Positions 45,239-54,622 of a stretch of 64,000 nucleotides of DNA are shown here, piece by piece. Source of the stretch: JANQHS01 sp965227315 (GTDB taxonomy: Bacteria > Bacteroidota > Bacteroidia > Cytophagales > CCMP332); the NCBI GenBank assembly GCA_965227315.1, contig OZ245737.1:62001-126000 (forward strand). The letters are read 5' to 3'. The notes under the pieces were generated by a model, which ran no database searches, was not told the DNA's origin, and saw nothing but the letters and a program-made list of their open reading frames with translations. The number at the start of each line of letters is the position of its first letter. Position 1 is the stretch's first letter. The position numbers were made by a program, and so were the translations under genes.

Positions 45239-46530
45239 TGGAAGGCCAGCAATCAAAGATCCCGGTTTCCAAGGTATCCAGAGCTTCCAAGTTCATCAGA
45301 ACAGGTGCAAAGGTAGGTGGCAATTATCTCAAGTACTACGGCAAAAAGATGATCAACCCGGAGCATAGCAGGGATGAATTGAATGAAGATAATGCCAACG
45401 ATATCTACTCCTCCTTGAGTCAACTGAAGGGAAGCGCGCTTAAGGTGGCACAAATGCTCAGCATGGACAGAAGCATCATGCCGGAAGCCTACCAGGAAAA
45501 GTTCTCCATGGCGCAGTACAGCGCCCCCCCATTATCTTACCCCTTGGTTGTGAAGACGTTCAGAAAGTATTTCGGCAAATCGCCTGAAATGATCTTCGAT
45601 ACTTTTTCACAAAATGCGGTAAATGCCGCCTCCATCGGGCAGGTACATAAGGCAACTCTGGACGGAAAGGAATATGCGGTTAAAATTCAATACCCCGGAG
45701 TGAAGGAGAGTATCAGTTCGGATCTAAGGATGGTGAGGCCCATTGCAACGGCTATGTTCAAGATCAACCCGGCTGAGATGGAGGAATATGTTGGGGAGGT
45801 TGAAAGCAAACTGATCGAAGAAACGGATTATGTTCTTGAGCTAAAAAGATCTGTTGAGATATCGGCTCACTGCAGCCATATTCAAGACCTGATATTTCCG
45901 GAATACCATGCGGATTTCTCTGCGGAAAAGATCCTGGTCATGGATTGGATGAACGGACTGCATCTGAAAGATTGGTTAGGATCGGATCCTGATCAGGAAG
46001 AGAGGAACAGGCTTGGACAGGCATTGTGGAATTTCTACGATCACCAGGTCCATGAACTGAAGCAGGTGCATGCGGATCCTCATCCTGGAAATTTCCTGTT
46101 TCGGGAAGACGGCAAATTAGGCGTACTGGATTTCGGTTGTGTGAAGGTGATTCCCGAGGATTTCTACAATACATATTTCCAGTTGATGAAATCCGATGTG
46201 CTTAACCCTGAATTCGATCTGGAAAAGCTCTTTTTTGAAATCGGGTTCCTAAACGAGAATGACAGCGCCGTGGAACGGGAATTCTTTTCGAACATTTTCA
46301 AAGAAATGATAGAATTATTGGGAAGGCCCTTCCGAAATCCAAGCTTTGATTTTGGCGATTCGGCATATTTCGAGTCCATCTATGCAGTAGGAGAGAAACT
46401 CAGCAATATGAAGGAGTTTAGAAATTCGAAAACCGCAAGGGGAAACAAGCATGGCCTCTATATCAACAGAACCTACTTCGGGCTCTATAATATTCTGCAT
46501 GAATTGAAAGCAGTAGTAAAGATCTCTTAG
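45238..46530 (+). CDS. ABC1/UbiB/AarF-family atypical kinase
   Basis: This 430-residue protein has the ABC1 family KxGQ-like region (LSQLKGSALKVAQMLSM), the nucleotide loop AASIGQVHKATLDGKEYAVKIQYPG, the VHADPHPGNFLFREDGKLG catalytic segment and the metal-binding LDFGCVKVIPE. The family acts as ATPase/kinase-like helper in quinone and lipid metabolism. No transmembrane helix is obvious. The gene begins within the stop of the TetR-like gene. Confidence 0.93.
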   Translation: MEGQQSKIPVSKVSRASKFIRTGAKVGGNYLKYYGKKMINPEHSRDELNEDNANDIYSSLSQLKGSALKVAQMLSMDRSIMPEAYQEKFSMAQYSAPPLSYPLVVKTFRKYFGKSPEMIFDTFSQNAVNAASIGQVHKATLDGKEYAVKIQYPGVKESISSDLRMVRPIATAMFKINPAEMEEYVGEVESKLIEETDYVLELKRSVEISAHCSHIQDLIFPEYHADFSAEKILVMDWMNGLHLKDWLGSDPDQEERNRLGQALWNFYDHQVHELKQVHADPHPGNFLFREDGKLGVLDFGCVKVIPEDFYNTYFQLMKSDVLNPEFDLEKLFFEIGFLNENDSAVEREFFSNIFKEMIELLGRPFRNPSFDFGDSAYFESIYAVGEKLSNMKEFRNSKTARGNKHGLYINRTYFGLYNILHELKAVVKIS

Positions 46531-46558
46531 CAAGATGCAGAGAAGAGGGCAGAGAATC

Positions 46559-47557
46559 TTAATCTGCCGTGACAGACTCTGTTGACAAGAGGTCCTTTAT
46601 GGTCTTCTCCATGTCAGTCTTCCCTTGATAATACTCTTCAAGGAGGCGTTTAAACTCGGGAGTATGGTATTTGGAGAATACATTTCGCTCATACATGATC
46701 ATCGAATGATCGATCCCGATCTCAGCCAAGGCATCCTGAACAGCTCTTCCGCATAGGTAGAACAGGCTGGCATGCCAAAGATGCTTTGGAAACTCCATCC
46801 CTAACTCTTGAGACATAAAATAGATCCTCGATCTGAACCCACTCTCGCGACTGAAAAGAACATGTGAGGATTCATGAAAAACCGTTTCGATGAAACCGGA
46901 AGTCTTGCTGGCGGGGTCAAGCGTCGAGATAAACACATTTGGAGTAGGGTAGATGAAAGTGTAGGCACCCGCCCAATTACCATAGGCGGTGAGGTCTATT
47001 CGTATGCGATCTATGGGCCAGGCGTAGACAGCCAATTCTTCCATTTGAGGCATGATCTCGGATTCAAATCGGGTGATGGTTTCAATCTGCTCTTTAAGGA
47101 TGTTTTGGTTTTGCAATAGATGGATTGGCCAGAAGTGCTCACGATAGACTTTGGAAACGGTATTGAGAAGCATGGTGTACCTGGAGGAAAATAACGTGTC
47201 CCTGATCAGCCCTTCTTCATCCTGCTTCTGGAGCCAAAGAGATATATTTCCCTGGCCGATAAGCGACTTTCGAATCAGGCTTTCCCGATAATAATCAAGT
47301 GCGTTTTCAATGGCTGCTTTTTCGTCCTTGTCCAGCTTCTCAAAAACCGCATCTTCACCGACATCAAGGAATGCAAGCCCATCTTCCGAAAGCTTTCGAA
47401 GTTCCTGCCCGCTGGCCTTTTCGTATAAAAAATGATGAAGATTGACCCAGAAGTCGCTATGAAAGCTGAAGTATTGGGTTTCAGCCTCCTGGGCCAAAGT
47501 GTTGTGACTTATGCCTATAAGCTTGGTGGCGAGAAGAACAAGGAGTAATCGGCGCAT
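46559..47557 (-). CDS. Secreted HExxH-containing protein, putative zinc protease
   Basis: This 332-residue protein has a signal peptide (ending NTLAQEAE) and a mostly helical body. At about residues 228-236 it contains VFHESSHVLF, an HExxH motif typical of gluzincin-type zinc peptidases, followed by an acidic helix (VQDALAEIGID) that could provide the third ligand. I do not recognise the family, so proteolysis is a motif-based suggestion. The gene lies downstream of the TolB-like gene on the same strand, 55 bases away, and converges with the kinase gene. Confidence 0.75.
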   Translation of the reverse strand: MRRLLLVLLATKLIGISHNTLAQEAETQYFSFHSDFWVNLHHFLYEKASGQELRKLSEDGLAFLDVGEDAVFEKLDKDEKAAIENALDYYRESLIRKSLIGQGNISLWLQKQDEEGLIRDTLFSSRYTMLLNTVSKVYREHFWPIHLLQNQNILKEQIETITRFESEIMPQMEELAVYAWPIDRIRIDLTAYGNWAGAYTFIYPTPNVFISTLDPASKTSGFIETVFHESSHVLFSRESGFRSRIYFMSQELGMEFPKHLWHASLFYLCGRAVQDALAEIGIDHSMIMYERNVFSKYHTPEFKRLLEEYYQGKTDMEKTIKDLLSTESVTAD

Positions 47558-47612
47558 GTCAAACAGGGACGGGTTTGTTTCTGGTTCTGATCGGGAAAAG
47601 CAAAATACAAAT

Positions 47613-48536
47613 CTATTTTCTGCTCGAAAGCTGGGTGGTTTTTCCGGAAGTCAGATCCATTATGAATATTTCGTAGCCCGTGTTGTTCAGGCCACCCCCC
47701 GAGTAAACGATCTTACTTCCATTGGAAGACCAATAAGGCCCCCAATCATCAAGCCTGTTGTTGGTGAGTCTTTCAAGGTTTTCTCCATCCTTATCGATGG
47801 TCCATATTTCCCAGTCGCCATTTCCGGAGTCCTCTTCTCCATCAGCATGGGCATCAAAAACAAAAAGCCCCAGTTCATCCGAATAATGGGGATTTCCCGG
47901 ATAATTGAATTGGGTTTCTGTTTTTGACAGCAAATAGCCTTCAAGGTCTACTCTTACGATTGCAAATTTTTTACCTGTCTTGGTCACAAAGGATATCGAT
48001 TCCCCATTGGTCGAGATCCTGAATCGCCCTTCGATTGGGATCTTGTTGATCCGTTCGGATTTGCGGCTCGCAAGTTCCATTTTAAACAGGTGCCATTCCT
48101 TTCCTTCCTTTTCCCTATAGTAAATACTCCGTCCGTCGGGAGAGTAGGTAGGGTAGTCCTTTGGGTTTCCCTGATCGGTGACCTGCTCAACGCCTGTAGT
48201 TCTGACGGAGAGCATGTAGATCTGTTCAGAACCGCTTTTGTCCGAGGTAAAGACCAGACCAAGTTCATCCGGAGACCACGAGGGTTCTCCTTCATATGCT
48301 TCGGATCGGGTCAGGCGACTGATGTCCTGATGCGCAAGACTGTAGTTATACAGATCCCAGTTTCCCTCTACCTTGGCGTACCATGTGATGTAGTTCTGAT
48401 TCGGGGAGAATATAGGAGCGTAATTCCTGTATTCGGTATCAATCTGCCCAAGGACTACAAAGGGCATTAACAGCAATATTGAGATTAAGTAGTTAATTGA
48501 TCTCCTTGATTTTTCAAAAGGCCTGGCCGGGACCAA
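47613..48536 (-). CDS. TolB-like PD40 beta-propeller protein, exported
   Basis: This protein of 307 residues has an n-region rich in Arg/Lys, then a hydrophobic stretch ending near FVVLGQ, consistent with export. PD40 repeats follow: APIFSPNQNYITWYAK, EPSWSPDELGLVFTSDKSG, YPTYSPDGRSIYY and GPYWSSNGSKIVYSGGG, about six blades in all. The only start that keeps the signal peptide is TTG at 48536; no ATG exists upstream in frame. It is a likely ligand-binding or scaffold domain, and no enzyme domain is present. It lies 29 bases after the T9SS cargo gene at 48566. Confidence 0.82.
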   Translation of the reverse strand: MVPARPFEKSRRSINYLISILLLMPFVVLGQIDTEYRNYAPIFSPNQNYITWYAKVEGNWDLYNYSLAHQDISRLTRSEAYEGEPSWSPDELGLVFTSDKSGSEQIYMLSVRTTGVEQVTDQGNPKDYPTYSPDGRSIYYREKEGKEWHLFKMELASRKSERINKIPIEGRFRISTNGESISFVTKTGKKFAIVRVDLEGYLLSKTETQFNYPGNPHYSDELGLFVFDAHADGEEDSGNGDWEIWTIDKDGENLERLTNNRLDDWGPYWSSNGSKIVYSGGGLNNTGYEIFIMDLTSGKTTQLSSRK

Positions 48537-48565
48537 AAATACAAATTCAAGCCAATGGAAAATGT

Positions 48566-49999
48566 TTAATCTTTTACCAGAAAGGATTTAGAAATACTGC
48601 TCTTCCCATCATTGACCCTCAGCCAATAGATCCCGCTCGGAGCATGGAGAAGATGCAACTCCAGGCCCGTATCAGTATACTGCACAAGGACGTCTACCGT
48701 TTTCCCCCGGGGATCAAAAACCTGGAGTCCGAGCCCATGGGAGGGGCCTTGGATCGGAATCCACATTTTGCCCTCTGTAGGGTTTGGAAATATTTTCAGT
48801 CGTCCGTTGGGTAACCTGGATTCAATTCCCCATGCCTGCAATGAAATACAAGCCGAGGTATCTATGCAGCCATCCTTTTCTATGATGACTCCATAATGCC
48901 CTTGAAGATGTTGTACCGTATAGGTTTGGGAGTTTGCGCCGGAAATGAGAGAATCAAATTGCCCTCCAGTGCATCCAAACCATTGATAACTCGCGCTATC
49001 CTGCTCAGCAATGGCGGTTGTGGGGAATGAAAAATAGATCACACCGGTATCGATCTCTATAACGTTAATACTCGTCGAATCACAAGCTGCCGCAGTGACA
49101 CAACCACCTTCTCCTCGAACGAAAAGCTCTGTACTTTGATCAATATCTATTGAAAAGGTGCCAGTGGTGCTGGAATCTACGAACGAGCCACCGCAACCAC
49201 CTGAATATAAATGCCATGCAGTAGCATCATTCAGGTTTCCGTTCACAGTAAGTGTTGTAGTAGTATTGGTGCAGATCGTGTCGTCAGCGAGACTCAAAGA
49301 GCTTATGCTTGCTGCGGTACAGGGAGTCTGATAGGTTATCGATAGGGCTGGTTTGTTATTGCTGTTGTTTCCCGAACTAAAACGTTTTACGGATGCGTAT
49401 CCAATCTCCATTCCTATGAGTATCCATCCATAGTTTTTTCCGGAGGAATCAAGGAAGAACTGAACATCAGCAGCTAATTGGGCCGAACTCCATGTGTAGT
49501 TCCCATTGCCCCCAACCGAAATGCTGTCGGTATATGTTGAAACAAAGTCCCCACCAGGGTTGGTCCAAAGACCGGTATTGTAAAAGGTATGGATCCAGGT
49601 TGCATCTCCGGTTGTACTCGCAGTACCGCCGCCTTCCTCCCCCGGAGCATTGGAGGTTCCTTCGCCCCAATCTTGGGTTACGCGGTACATCGCTACAGTC
49701 CTTCCGTTGGAAGTTGGGGCCTTGTTCATATTCAGGGTGAGGCTGGCCGAAAGGATTGTTGCCCCGGCTGGAACACTGTCGGAAACCGGGAAGGACAGTA
49801 CAGCCCTCTTAAAATTAAAGGAGTTGTCCGTTCCGGCGAATAGATAATCCCCAAGGCCATTTGACCATGCTCCTAACCCATTTTGATACAGGGTGTTGTC
49901 CTTGCTAGGGTTGAGAACAACTGTGGTTTGCGCAAACAAACCTTGAGTAGCAATAAGGAGGGAACAGAAAAGGTAACCTGCCGAAAAAGTTTTCTTCAT
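48566..49999 (-). CDS. T9SS type A cargo protein with DNRLRE-type domain
   Basis: This 477-residue protein begins with a signal peptide (ending GLFAQT). Residues about 25-215 match the DNRLRE/CBM96-like domain often found in secreted Bacteroidota proteins (VVLNPSKDNTLYQNGLGAWS, FKRAVLSFPVSDSVPAGA, GWILIGMEIGYASVKRFSSG). The middle is an Ig/adhesin-like region with several Cys. The C-terminus is a type A T9SS sorting domain (LKIFPNPTEGKMWIPI, GLQVFDPRGKTVDV, GIYWLRVNDG, SFLVKD). It is probably exported across the outer membrane and attached to the surface or released. Confidence 0.88.
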   Translation of the reverse strand: MKKTFSAGYLFCSLLIATQGLFAQTTVVLNPSKDNTLYQNGLGAWSNGLGDYLFAGTDNSFNFKRAVLSFPVSDSVPAGATILSASLTLNMNKAPTSNGRTVAMYRVTQDWGEGTSNAPGEEGGGTASTTGDATWIHTFYNTGLWTNPGGDFVSTYTDSISVGGNGNYTWSSAQLAADVQFFLDSSGKNYGWILIGMEIGYASVKRFSSGNNSNNKPALSITYQTPCTAASISSLSLADDTICTNTTTTLTVNGNLNDATAWHLYSGGCGGSFVDSSTTGTFSIDIDQSTELFVRGEGGCVTAAACDSTSINVIEIDTGVIYFSFPTTAIAEQDSASYQWFGCTGGQFDSLISGANSQTYTVQHLQGHYGVIIEKDGCIDTSACISLQAWGIESRLPNGRLKIFPNPTEGKMWIPIQGPSHGLGLQVFDPRGKTVDVLVQYTDTGLELHLLHAPSGIYWLRVNDGKSSISKSFLVKD

Positions 50000-50031
50000 A
50001 GCTTAAAAATAACAAGATTAAGAAAGGAAAA

Positions 50032-50577
50032 TTATCCTTGCCTAGTCTCTATAATTCTTGCAAAAACCAAGGCGTCCTGATAACCTTTTGCGCCTTTGAT
50101 ATAGTCCCTAAAATGACCTTCCTGAACGAAACCAAATTTCCTAAGCAGGTGTATGGAAGCCTTGTTTACATCTCTGGTATATGCTTCAATCCTGTGTAGA
50201 TCAAGGTCCTGAATACCGAAATCCATCGCCTTTGCAATGGCTTCCTGCATATATCCTCGTCCCCAATGATCCGGGGATAGCATATAGCCGATCTCGGCCT
50301 GGTCATGATCCCGTACGATCTTCCAAAAACCTATATAACCGATGAGTTGGGTATTCTCCTTGAGCTCTATTGCCCAATTGATTCCGGTCCCGTTCTTGAA
50401 GGTATCCTCGATCCTTTGAAGGATCTCTTTTGTTTTTTCCAGGGTTTCCTCCTTGGTATCGAATAGATTCTTTTTGACCTGTTCATTCGTCCTTAGCTCA
50501 AAAAGCGATTCCGCATCTTGAGGCTCATACTCCCTTAACAGCAGTCTTTCGGTTTCCAGAACGGGAAAAGTATTCAA
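50032..50577 (-). CDS. GNAT N-acetyltransferase, RimJ/RimL type
   Basis: This 181-residue protein has the typical start FPVLETERLLLREYEPQDAE, a central GYIGFWKI strand, the acetyl-CoA pyrophosphate loop SPDHWGRGYMQEAIAKAMDFG, HRIEAYTRDVNKASIHLLRKFGF and EGHFRDYIKGAKGYQDALVF. The start is TTG, six bases after the stop of the upstream T9SS cargo gene, because no ATG is available before the conserved fold. The substrate, protein N-terminus or small molecule, is not known. Confidence 0.9.
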   Translation of the reverse strand: MNTFPVLETERLLLREYEPQDAESLFELRTNEQVKKNLFDTKEETLEKTKEILQRIEDTFKNGTGINWAIELKENTQLIGYIGFWKIVRDHDQAEIGYMLSPDHWGRGYMQEAIAKAMDFGIQDLDLHRIEAYTRDVNKASIHLLRKFGFVQEGHFRDYIKGAKGYQDALVFARIIETRQG

Positions 50578-50583
50578 CTCGAT

Positions 50584-52194
50584 TTACCTTTTAAGAATTG
50601 CCTTCTGACGAAGTATGCTATCTCCGCATTTGATTATCAATAGGTGAGGGCCCTCATTCAATGTTCTGAGATCGAGGGAATAACTACCGGAATTATTCAG
50701 CAATATTAACTGCCGATGTTCCAATTGGCCCAAATAGGAGTATATTTCAAGGTCGCATTTCCTGCCCGCCAGATCCGAAGAACGAAAGTGAATATTTCCG
50801 GAAGAGGGATTCGGGTATATTTCCAACTTCAATTCCGAATCTCCGTTGAGTCCATCAATAAGAATATCTTCAAGACACCAGACCGTATCTCCAACCGAAT
50901 GGTCGATTCCGGAAACATTTTGACTCGTGAGAACAAGCGGCGCATTGGAAACAGAAAACTGGGCTGGGGACATAACGGGATTCACGAAGACCCTTGATGT
51001 CAATGCAGGAAAAGTATTGCAACTGAAAACAGTATCAACAGAACCCTTATGGATCAGAATATCCCTGCTTGGCCCTGAATATGAACCATTGCCGACAGCC
51101 ACAAAGCCGCCGGGATGACCAGAAGTTACGGCGCTGAGGTCATCGGATATTGAATCACCCAAAAACCCCGACCAATTGATATCTCCGTCCATTCCGTTCA
51201 CCTCGAGAATATATGCGCTCTCATCATACATATAATTGGTGAAGCTTAGGGTTTTCCCGACGATAATGAAATCTCCTGTGGTGTCCAGTTCGACAATTCC
51301 ACTTGCTTGTTCATCCTCAAGATCTCCATAGGCATTTGCCCAGGCAATATTTCCCAAGCCATCTGTTCTCATGACAAAGACATCATCTCCTCCATTTCCA
51401 AAAGCAGAGGTATAACCTGCAACAACGAAACCACCACCATTGGCTTCTTTGACACAAAGCCCCGAAACAATACCCGATGCGCTTCCGTATGATCTTGCCC
51501 ATAGGGTGTCCCCATTGTTGTCAAGCCTGAGGAGGAAAAGATTCAAAAAACCTGCCCCAAGACCTGTGTTTCCGGTTACGATGAACCCTCCTGTACTTAC
51601 CGGTTCAACCCACCAGGCATTGTCATTTCCTGAACCTCCATAGGTTTTTGCCCAGACCGTATCCCCGAGGCTGGTGGTTCTGACCAGCAAAATATCGTTG
51701 AGGCCGGCCCCGAAGGAGTTGGTATGGCCGGCATGAATAAGCTCTCCTCCAGGGATCTCCCGAATGCACCGGGCACGATCTATACCGGTACCTCCATAGC
51801 TTTTGGTTGTAAGAGGCGCCCCATTTTGGTCCGTGCGGATGAACAGAAGATCGTCATCTCCTGCTCCGAAACTTTTACCCCATCCTGCGGTGATAATATC
51901 CCCATTCGCCGTAACATCAATAGAGTGACCGAAATCGCCGGTGCTTCCACCGTAAGTTTTTGTCCATTCCAGGTTTCCAAAGGAGTCAATTCTGCTGACC
52001 ATGAAATCCGCCACCCCTGAATAGAGCGAGTAGCCCACGGTATAATAGGAATCGCCCATCCTGGCAATGCCATAGGAGTTTTCGATCAAGGAATCCCCAA
52101 AACTCGATTGAAAGGATATGGACGCATTCGCCTGAGCAAAAAGGGAAGGTTCCGGAATAAAAAGGATGGCGAGAGCAACAAACAGATTTTTCAT
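50584..52194 (-). CDS. T9SS type A cargo protein with propeller-like YGG repeats
   Basis: This protein of about 536 residues starts at the ATG at 52194 (MKNLFVALAILFIPEPSLFA, signal peptide). At least six repeats of about 50 residues follow, each with a WxKTYGGSxxDxxxx pattern (WTKTYGGSTGDFGHSI, TKSYGGTGIDRARCIRE, WAKTYGGSGNDNAWWVEP, WARSYGSASGIVSGLC, WANAYGDLEDEQASGI) and an iitAG or vvaG strand between them, as in secreted beta-propeller proteins. The last 85 or so residues are a type A sorting domain (LKLEIYPNPSSGNIHFRS, EIYSYLGQL, ILLNNSGSYSLDL). No enzymatic motif is visible. Confidence 0.88.
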   Translation of the reverse strand: MKNLFVALAILFIPEPSLFAQANASISFQSSFGDSLIENSYGIARMGDSYYTVGYSLYSGVADFMVSRIDSFGNLEWTKTYGGSTGDFGHSIDVTANGDIITAGWGKSFGAGDDDLLFIRTDQNGAPLTTKSYGGTGIDRARCIREIPGGELIHAGHTNSFGAGLNDILLVRTTSLGDTVWAKTYGGSGNDNAWWVEPVSTGGFIVTGNTGLGAGFLNLFLLRLDNNGDTLWARSYGSASGIVSGLCVKEANGGGFVVAGYTSAFGNGGDDVFVMRTDGLGNIAWANAYGDLEDEQASGIVELDTTGDFIIVGKTLSFTNYMYDESAYILEVNGMDGDINWSGFLGDSISDDLSAVTSGHPGGFVAVGNGSYSGPSRDILIHKGSVDTVFSCNTFPALTSRVFVNPVMSPAQFSVSNAPLVLTSQNVSGIDHSVGDTVWCLEDILIDGLNGDSELKLEIYPNPSSGNIHFRSSDLAGRKCDLEIYSYLGQLEHRQLILLNNSGSYSLDLRTLNEGPHLLIIKCGDSILRQKAILKR

Positions 52195-52286
52195 AACATG
52201 GATCTTAAACCTTGTAGCCCGGATCAAAATTTCCTGCCACAAGGCGTCCTTAGGTTCAGTAAAAATATCAACTTTAGAAAAATTGC

Positions 52287-54617
52287 ATGTATATGAAAAC
52301 TCTAATCCAGATCCTTTTGATTGCTGCGGTACTGTTTACCGCTTGCAATCCACAGTCCAATGATCAAACAGTTTCTTCCGAGGATGAATCCTTTGCCAAG
52401 TACGGACAGGAGTTCAAAGGAAAGATCGCCGAAAACTATGAGGATTCCGAAGAATGGTGGCCACAGAAGAAGAGACCGCCGAAAGGGGCGCCCAATGTTG
52501 TCATCTTTCTGCTCGATGATGTAGGGTTTGCGCAGGTTGGATCTTTCGGCGGGCTTATCCAAACTCCGAACATAGACCGGCTTGCGGACAATGGTCTTAG
52601 GTATAATAACTTCCATACGACCGCTCTATGCTCACCGTCAAGGGCAACACTCATGGCTGGAAGAAACCCTCATAAAATCGGGCTGGGGAGCCATGCGCTT
52701 ACAGCAATGGGGTTTCCGGGATACAATGCCATTGTTCCTCCCTCTGCCAAGTCCGTGGCCAATTATCTCCAAGAGGCCGGCTATGTGAACTATGCCCTTG
52801 GCAAATGGGACCATACACCCTTATATGAGGTATCTCAGGTAGGTCCCTTTGACCGCTGGCCAAGTGAAGAAGGCTTTGATCATGGCTATAACTTCATGGC
52901 TGCCGATGTTCATCAGTTCATTCCTGTCATGTGGAATGACCATTACCCGGAACCATACCGCAAATCGATCCACCTGGATGAAGACCTGGCAGACCGCGCC
53001 ATCGATTGGATCACCGGGCATAAATCTCTAGACCCTGATCTGCCATTTATGATGCTTTGGGCATCCGGCTCCATGCATTCTCCTCACCATGCCCCCGATG
53101 AATACATCGAAAAGTACAGGGGGAAATTCGACATGGGATGGGATGAAGCCCGGGAGCAGATCATAGCAAGACAAAAGGAGCTTGGGATCATACCTGAGAA
53201 TACAGAGCTATCCCCGAGGATCGAGGAGATCCCGGCATGGGAATCCCTCCCTGCCGAAGAAAGGAAACTCTATGCCCGCCAAATGGAGGTTTTTGCCGCT
53301 CAAATGGAACATGTGGATTTTCAGATCGGCAGGGTGGTAAAAACATTGGAAAGGATAGGAGAGCTGGACAATACACTGATATTCGTCACAGCCGACAATG
53401 GAGCCAGTGGGGAAGGGGGCTTGGCCGGCACCTTCAATGAGACCTACGTTTTGAACGGACTTCAAACTTCTTTTGAAGCCAATATGAGAAATTATGAACG
53501 CTGGGGGCAATGGGATACATATCCTCATTATCACGCCGGATGGGCGATGGCCGGAAACACACCCTTCAAATACTTTAAGCAATCCGAACATCGCGGCGGG
53601 CAGCATGACCACATGGTTGTTCATTGGCCCAATGGCATCAAGTCCAAAGGTGAGGTCAGATCGCAGTACCACCATATCAGCGATATCGCTCCCACCATCA
53701 TGGAAGCTGCCGGAATTGAAAAGCCTCAGTACTACCGTGGCATTGAGCAGATGGACTTTACCGGGGTTCCGATGAATTACAGTTTTGATGATCCTCAAGC
53801 CCCAAATGCAAAAAAGAGGCAGTACTACGAGATGTTCGGCAACAGGGCGATATGGGTAGATGGATGGAAGGCGGTATGTCTGCATGCGAACAGAATGCCC
53901 TGGGATATCAATGTGACCCTTCCCTTTGAAGAAGATGTATGGGAATTGTATAATGTGGAGGAAGATTTCTCAGAGAGCAATGACCTTGCCGATGAGAATC
54001 CGGAGAAGCTTCAGGAACTGATCGAGATCTTCGAAGAAGAAGCCTGGGCGAATAATGTTTACCCTCTTTATGACGACATGGTCCATAGGCTTGCCGCAGT
54101 GAGCAATATACTTTTCGGCGATCAGAAGGAGTTTACCTATTTCGCTCCGGGAGCGGTACGAATCGCCGAAAAAGCCTCAGCTCCCGTTAAAGGCAGATCA
54201 CATATGATAGAAACCACTATAGATCTTGATGGGGGTGAAGAAGGGGTAATTGTAGCCTGCGGGGGAATGACGGGAGGGTATACCATGTACATCATGGATG
54301 GCAAACTCCATTTCGATTATAACTATCTGGATGGAGAACATTATCACATGGTCTCCGATCCGCTGCCCAGCGGTTCAACCGATCTGAAATTCAATTTCAT
54401 TAGCAGCGGATCTGTATCCGGTACCGGGGAGATCTTTGTCAATGGGGAAAAGCAGGGAGAAGTGGATATGCCGGCCATGCATCGAAGCACTTATTCCCTG
54501 GCCGAAACATTTGATGTGGGAATGGACACAGGGACACAGGTAGACAAGGCCTACGAGGGCAGCCCCTATGCCTTTACTGGCAATCTTGACAGGGTCAAGA
54601 TCACTCTGAAAGAGTAA
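52287..54617 (+). CDS. Sulfatase lipoprotein (formylglycine type)
   Basis: This 776-residue protein has a lipoprotein signal (ILLIAAVLFTAC, Cys20). The alkaline-phosphatase-fold sulfatase domain begins NVVIFLLDDVGFAQVGSFGG with the metal-binding Asp pair, and the active-site signature is TTALCSPSRATLMAGRNPHKIG, in which Cys115 would be converted to formylglycine. Further family blocks are ALGKWDHTPL, LIFVTADNGASGEGG and HMVVHWPNGIKSKG. The last 135 or so residues form a strand-rich concanavalin-like domain. It resembles the large arylsulfatase group. The formylglycine-generating enzyme is not in this window. It may desulfate algal polysaccharides or small sulfate esters; the substrate is unknown. 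Confidence 0.93.
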   Translation: MYMKTLIQILLIAAVLFTACNPQSNDQTVSSEDESFAKYGQEFKGKIAENYEDSEEWWPQKKRPPKGAPNVVIFLLDDVGFAQVGSFGGLIQTPNIDRLADNGLRYNNFHTTALCSPSRATLMAGRNPHKIGLGSHALTAMGFPGYNAIVPPSAKSVANYLQEAGYVNYALGKWDHTPLYEVSQVGPFDRWPSEEGFDHGYNFMAADVHQFIPVMWNDHYPEPYRKSIHLDEDLADRAIDWITGHKSLDPDLPFMMLWASGSMHSPHHAPDEYIEKYRGKFDMGWDEAREQIIARQKELGIIPENTELSPRIEEIPAWESLPAEERKLYARQMEVFAAQMEHVDFQIGRVVKTLERIGELDNTLIFVTADNGASGEGGLAGTFNETYVLNGLQTSFEANMRNYERWGQWDTYPHYHAGWAMAGNTPFKYFKQSEHRGGQHDHMVVHWPNGIKSKGEVRSQYHHISDIAPTIMEAAGIEKPQYYRGIEQMDFTGVPMNYSFDDPQAPNAKKRQYYEMFGNRAIWVDGWKAVCLHANRMPWDINVTLPFEEDVWELYNVEEDFSESNDLADENPEKLQELIEIFEEEAWANNVYPLYDDMVHRLAAVSNILFGDQKEFTYFAPGAVRIAEKASAPVKGRSHMIETTIDLDGGEEGVIVACGGMTGGYTMYIMDGKLHFDYNYLDGEHYHMVSDPLPSGSTDLKFNFISSGSVSGTGEIFVNGEKQGEVDMPAMHRSTYSLAETFDVGMDTGTQVDKAYEGSPYAFTGNLDRVKITLKE

Positions 54618-54622
54618 CCTGC

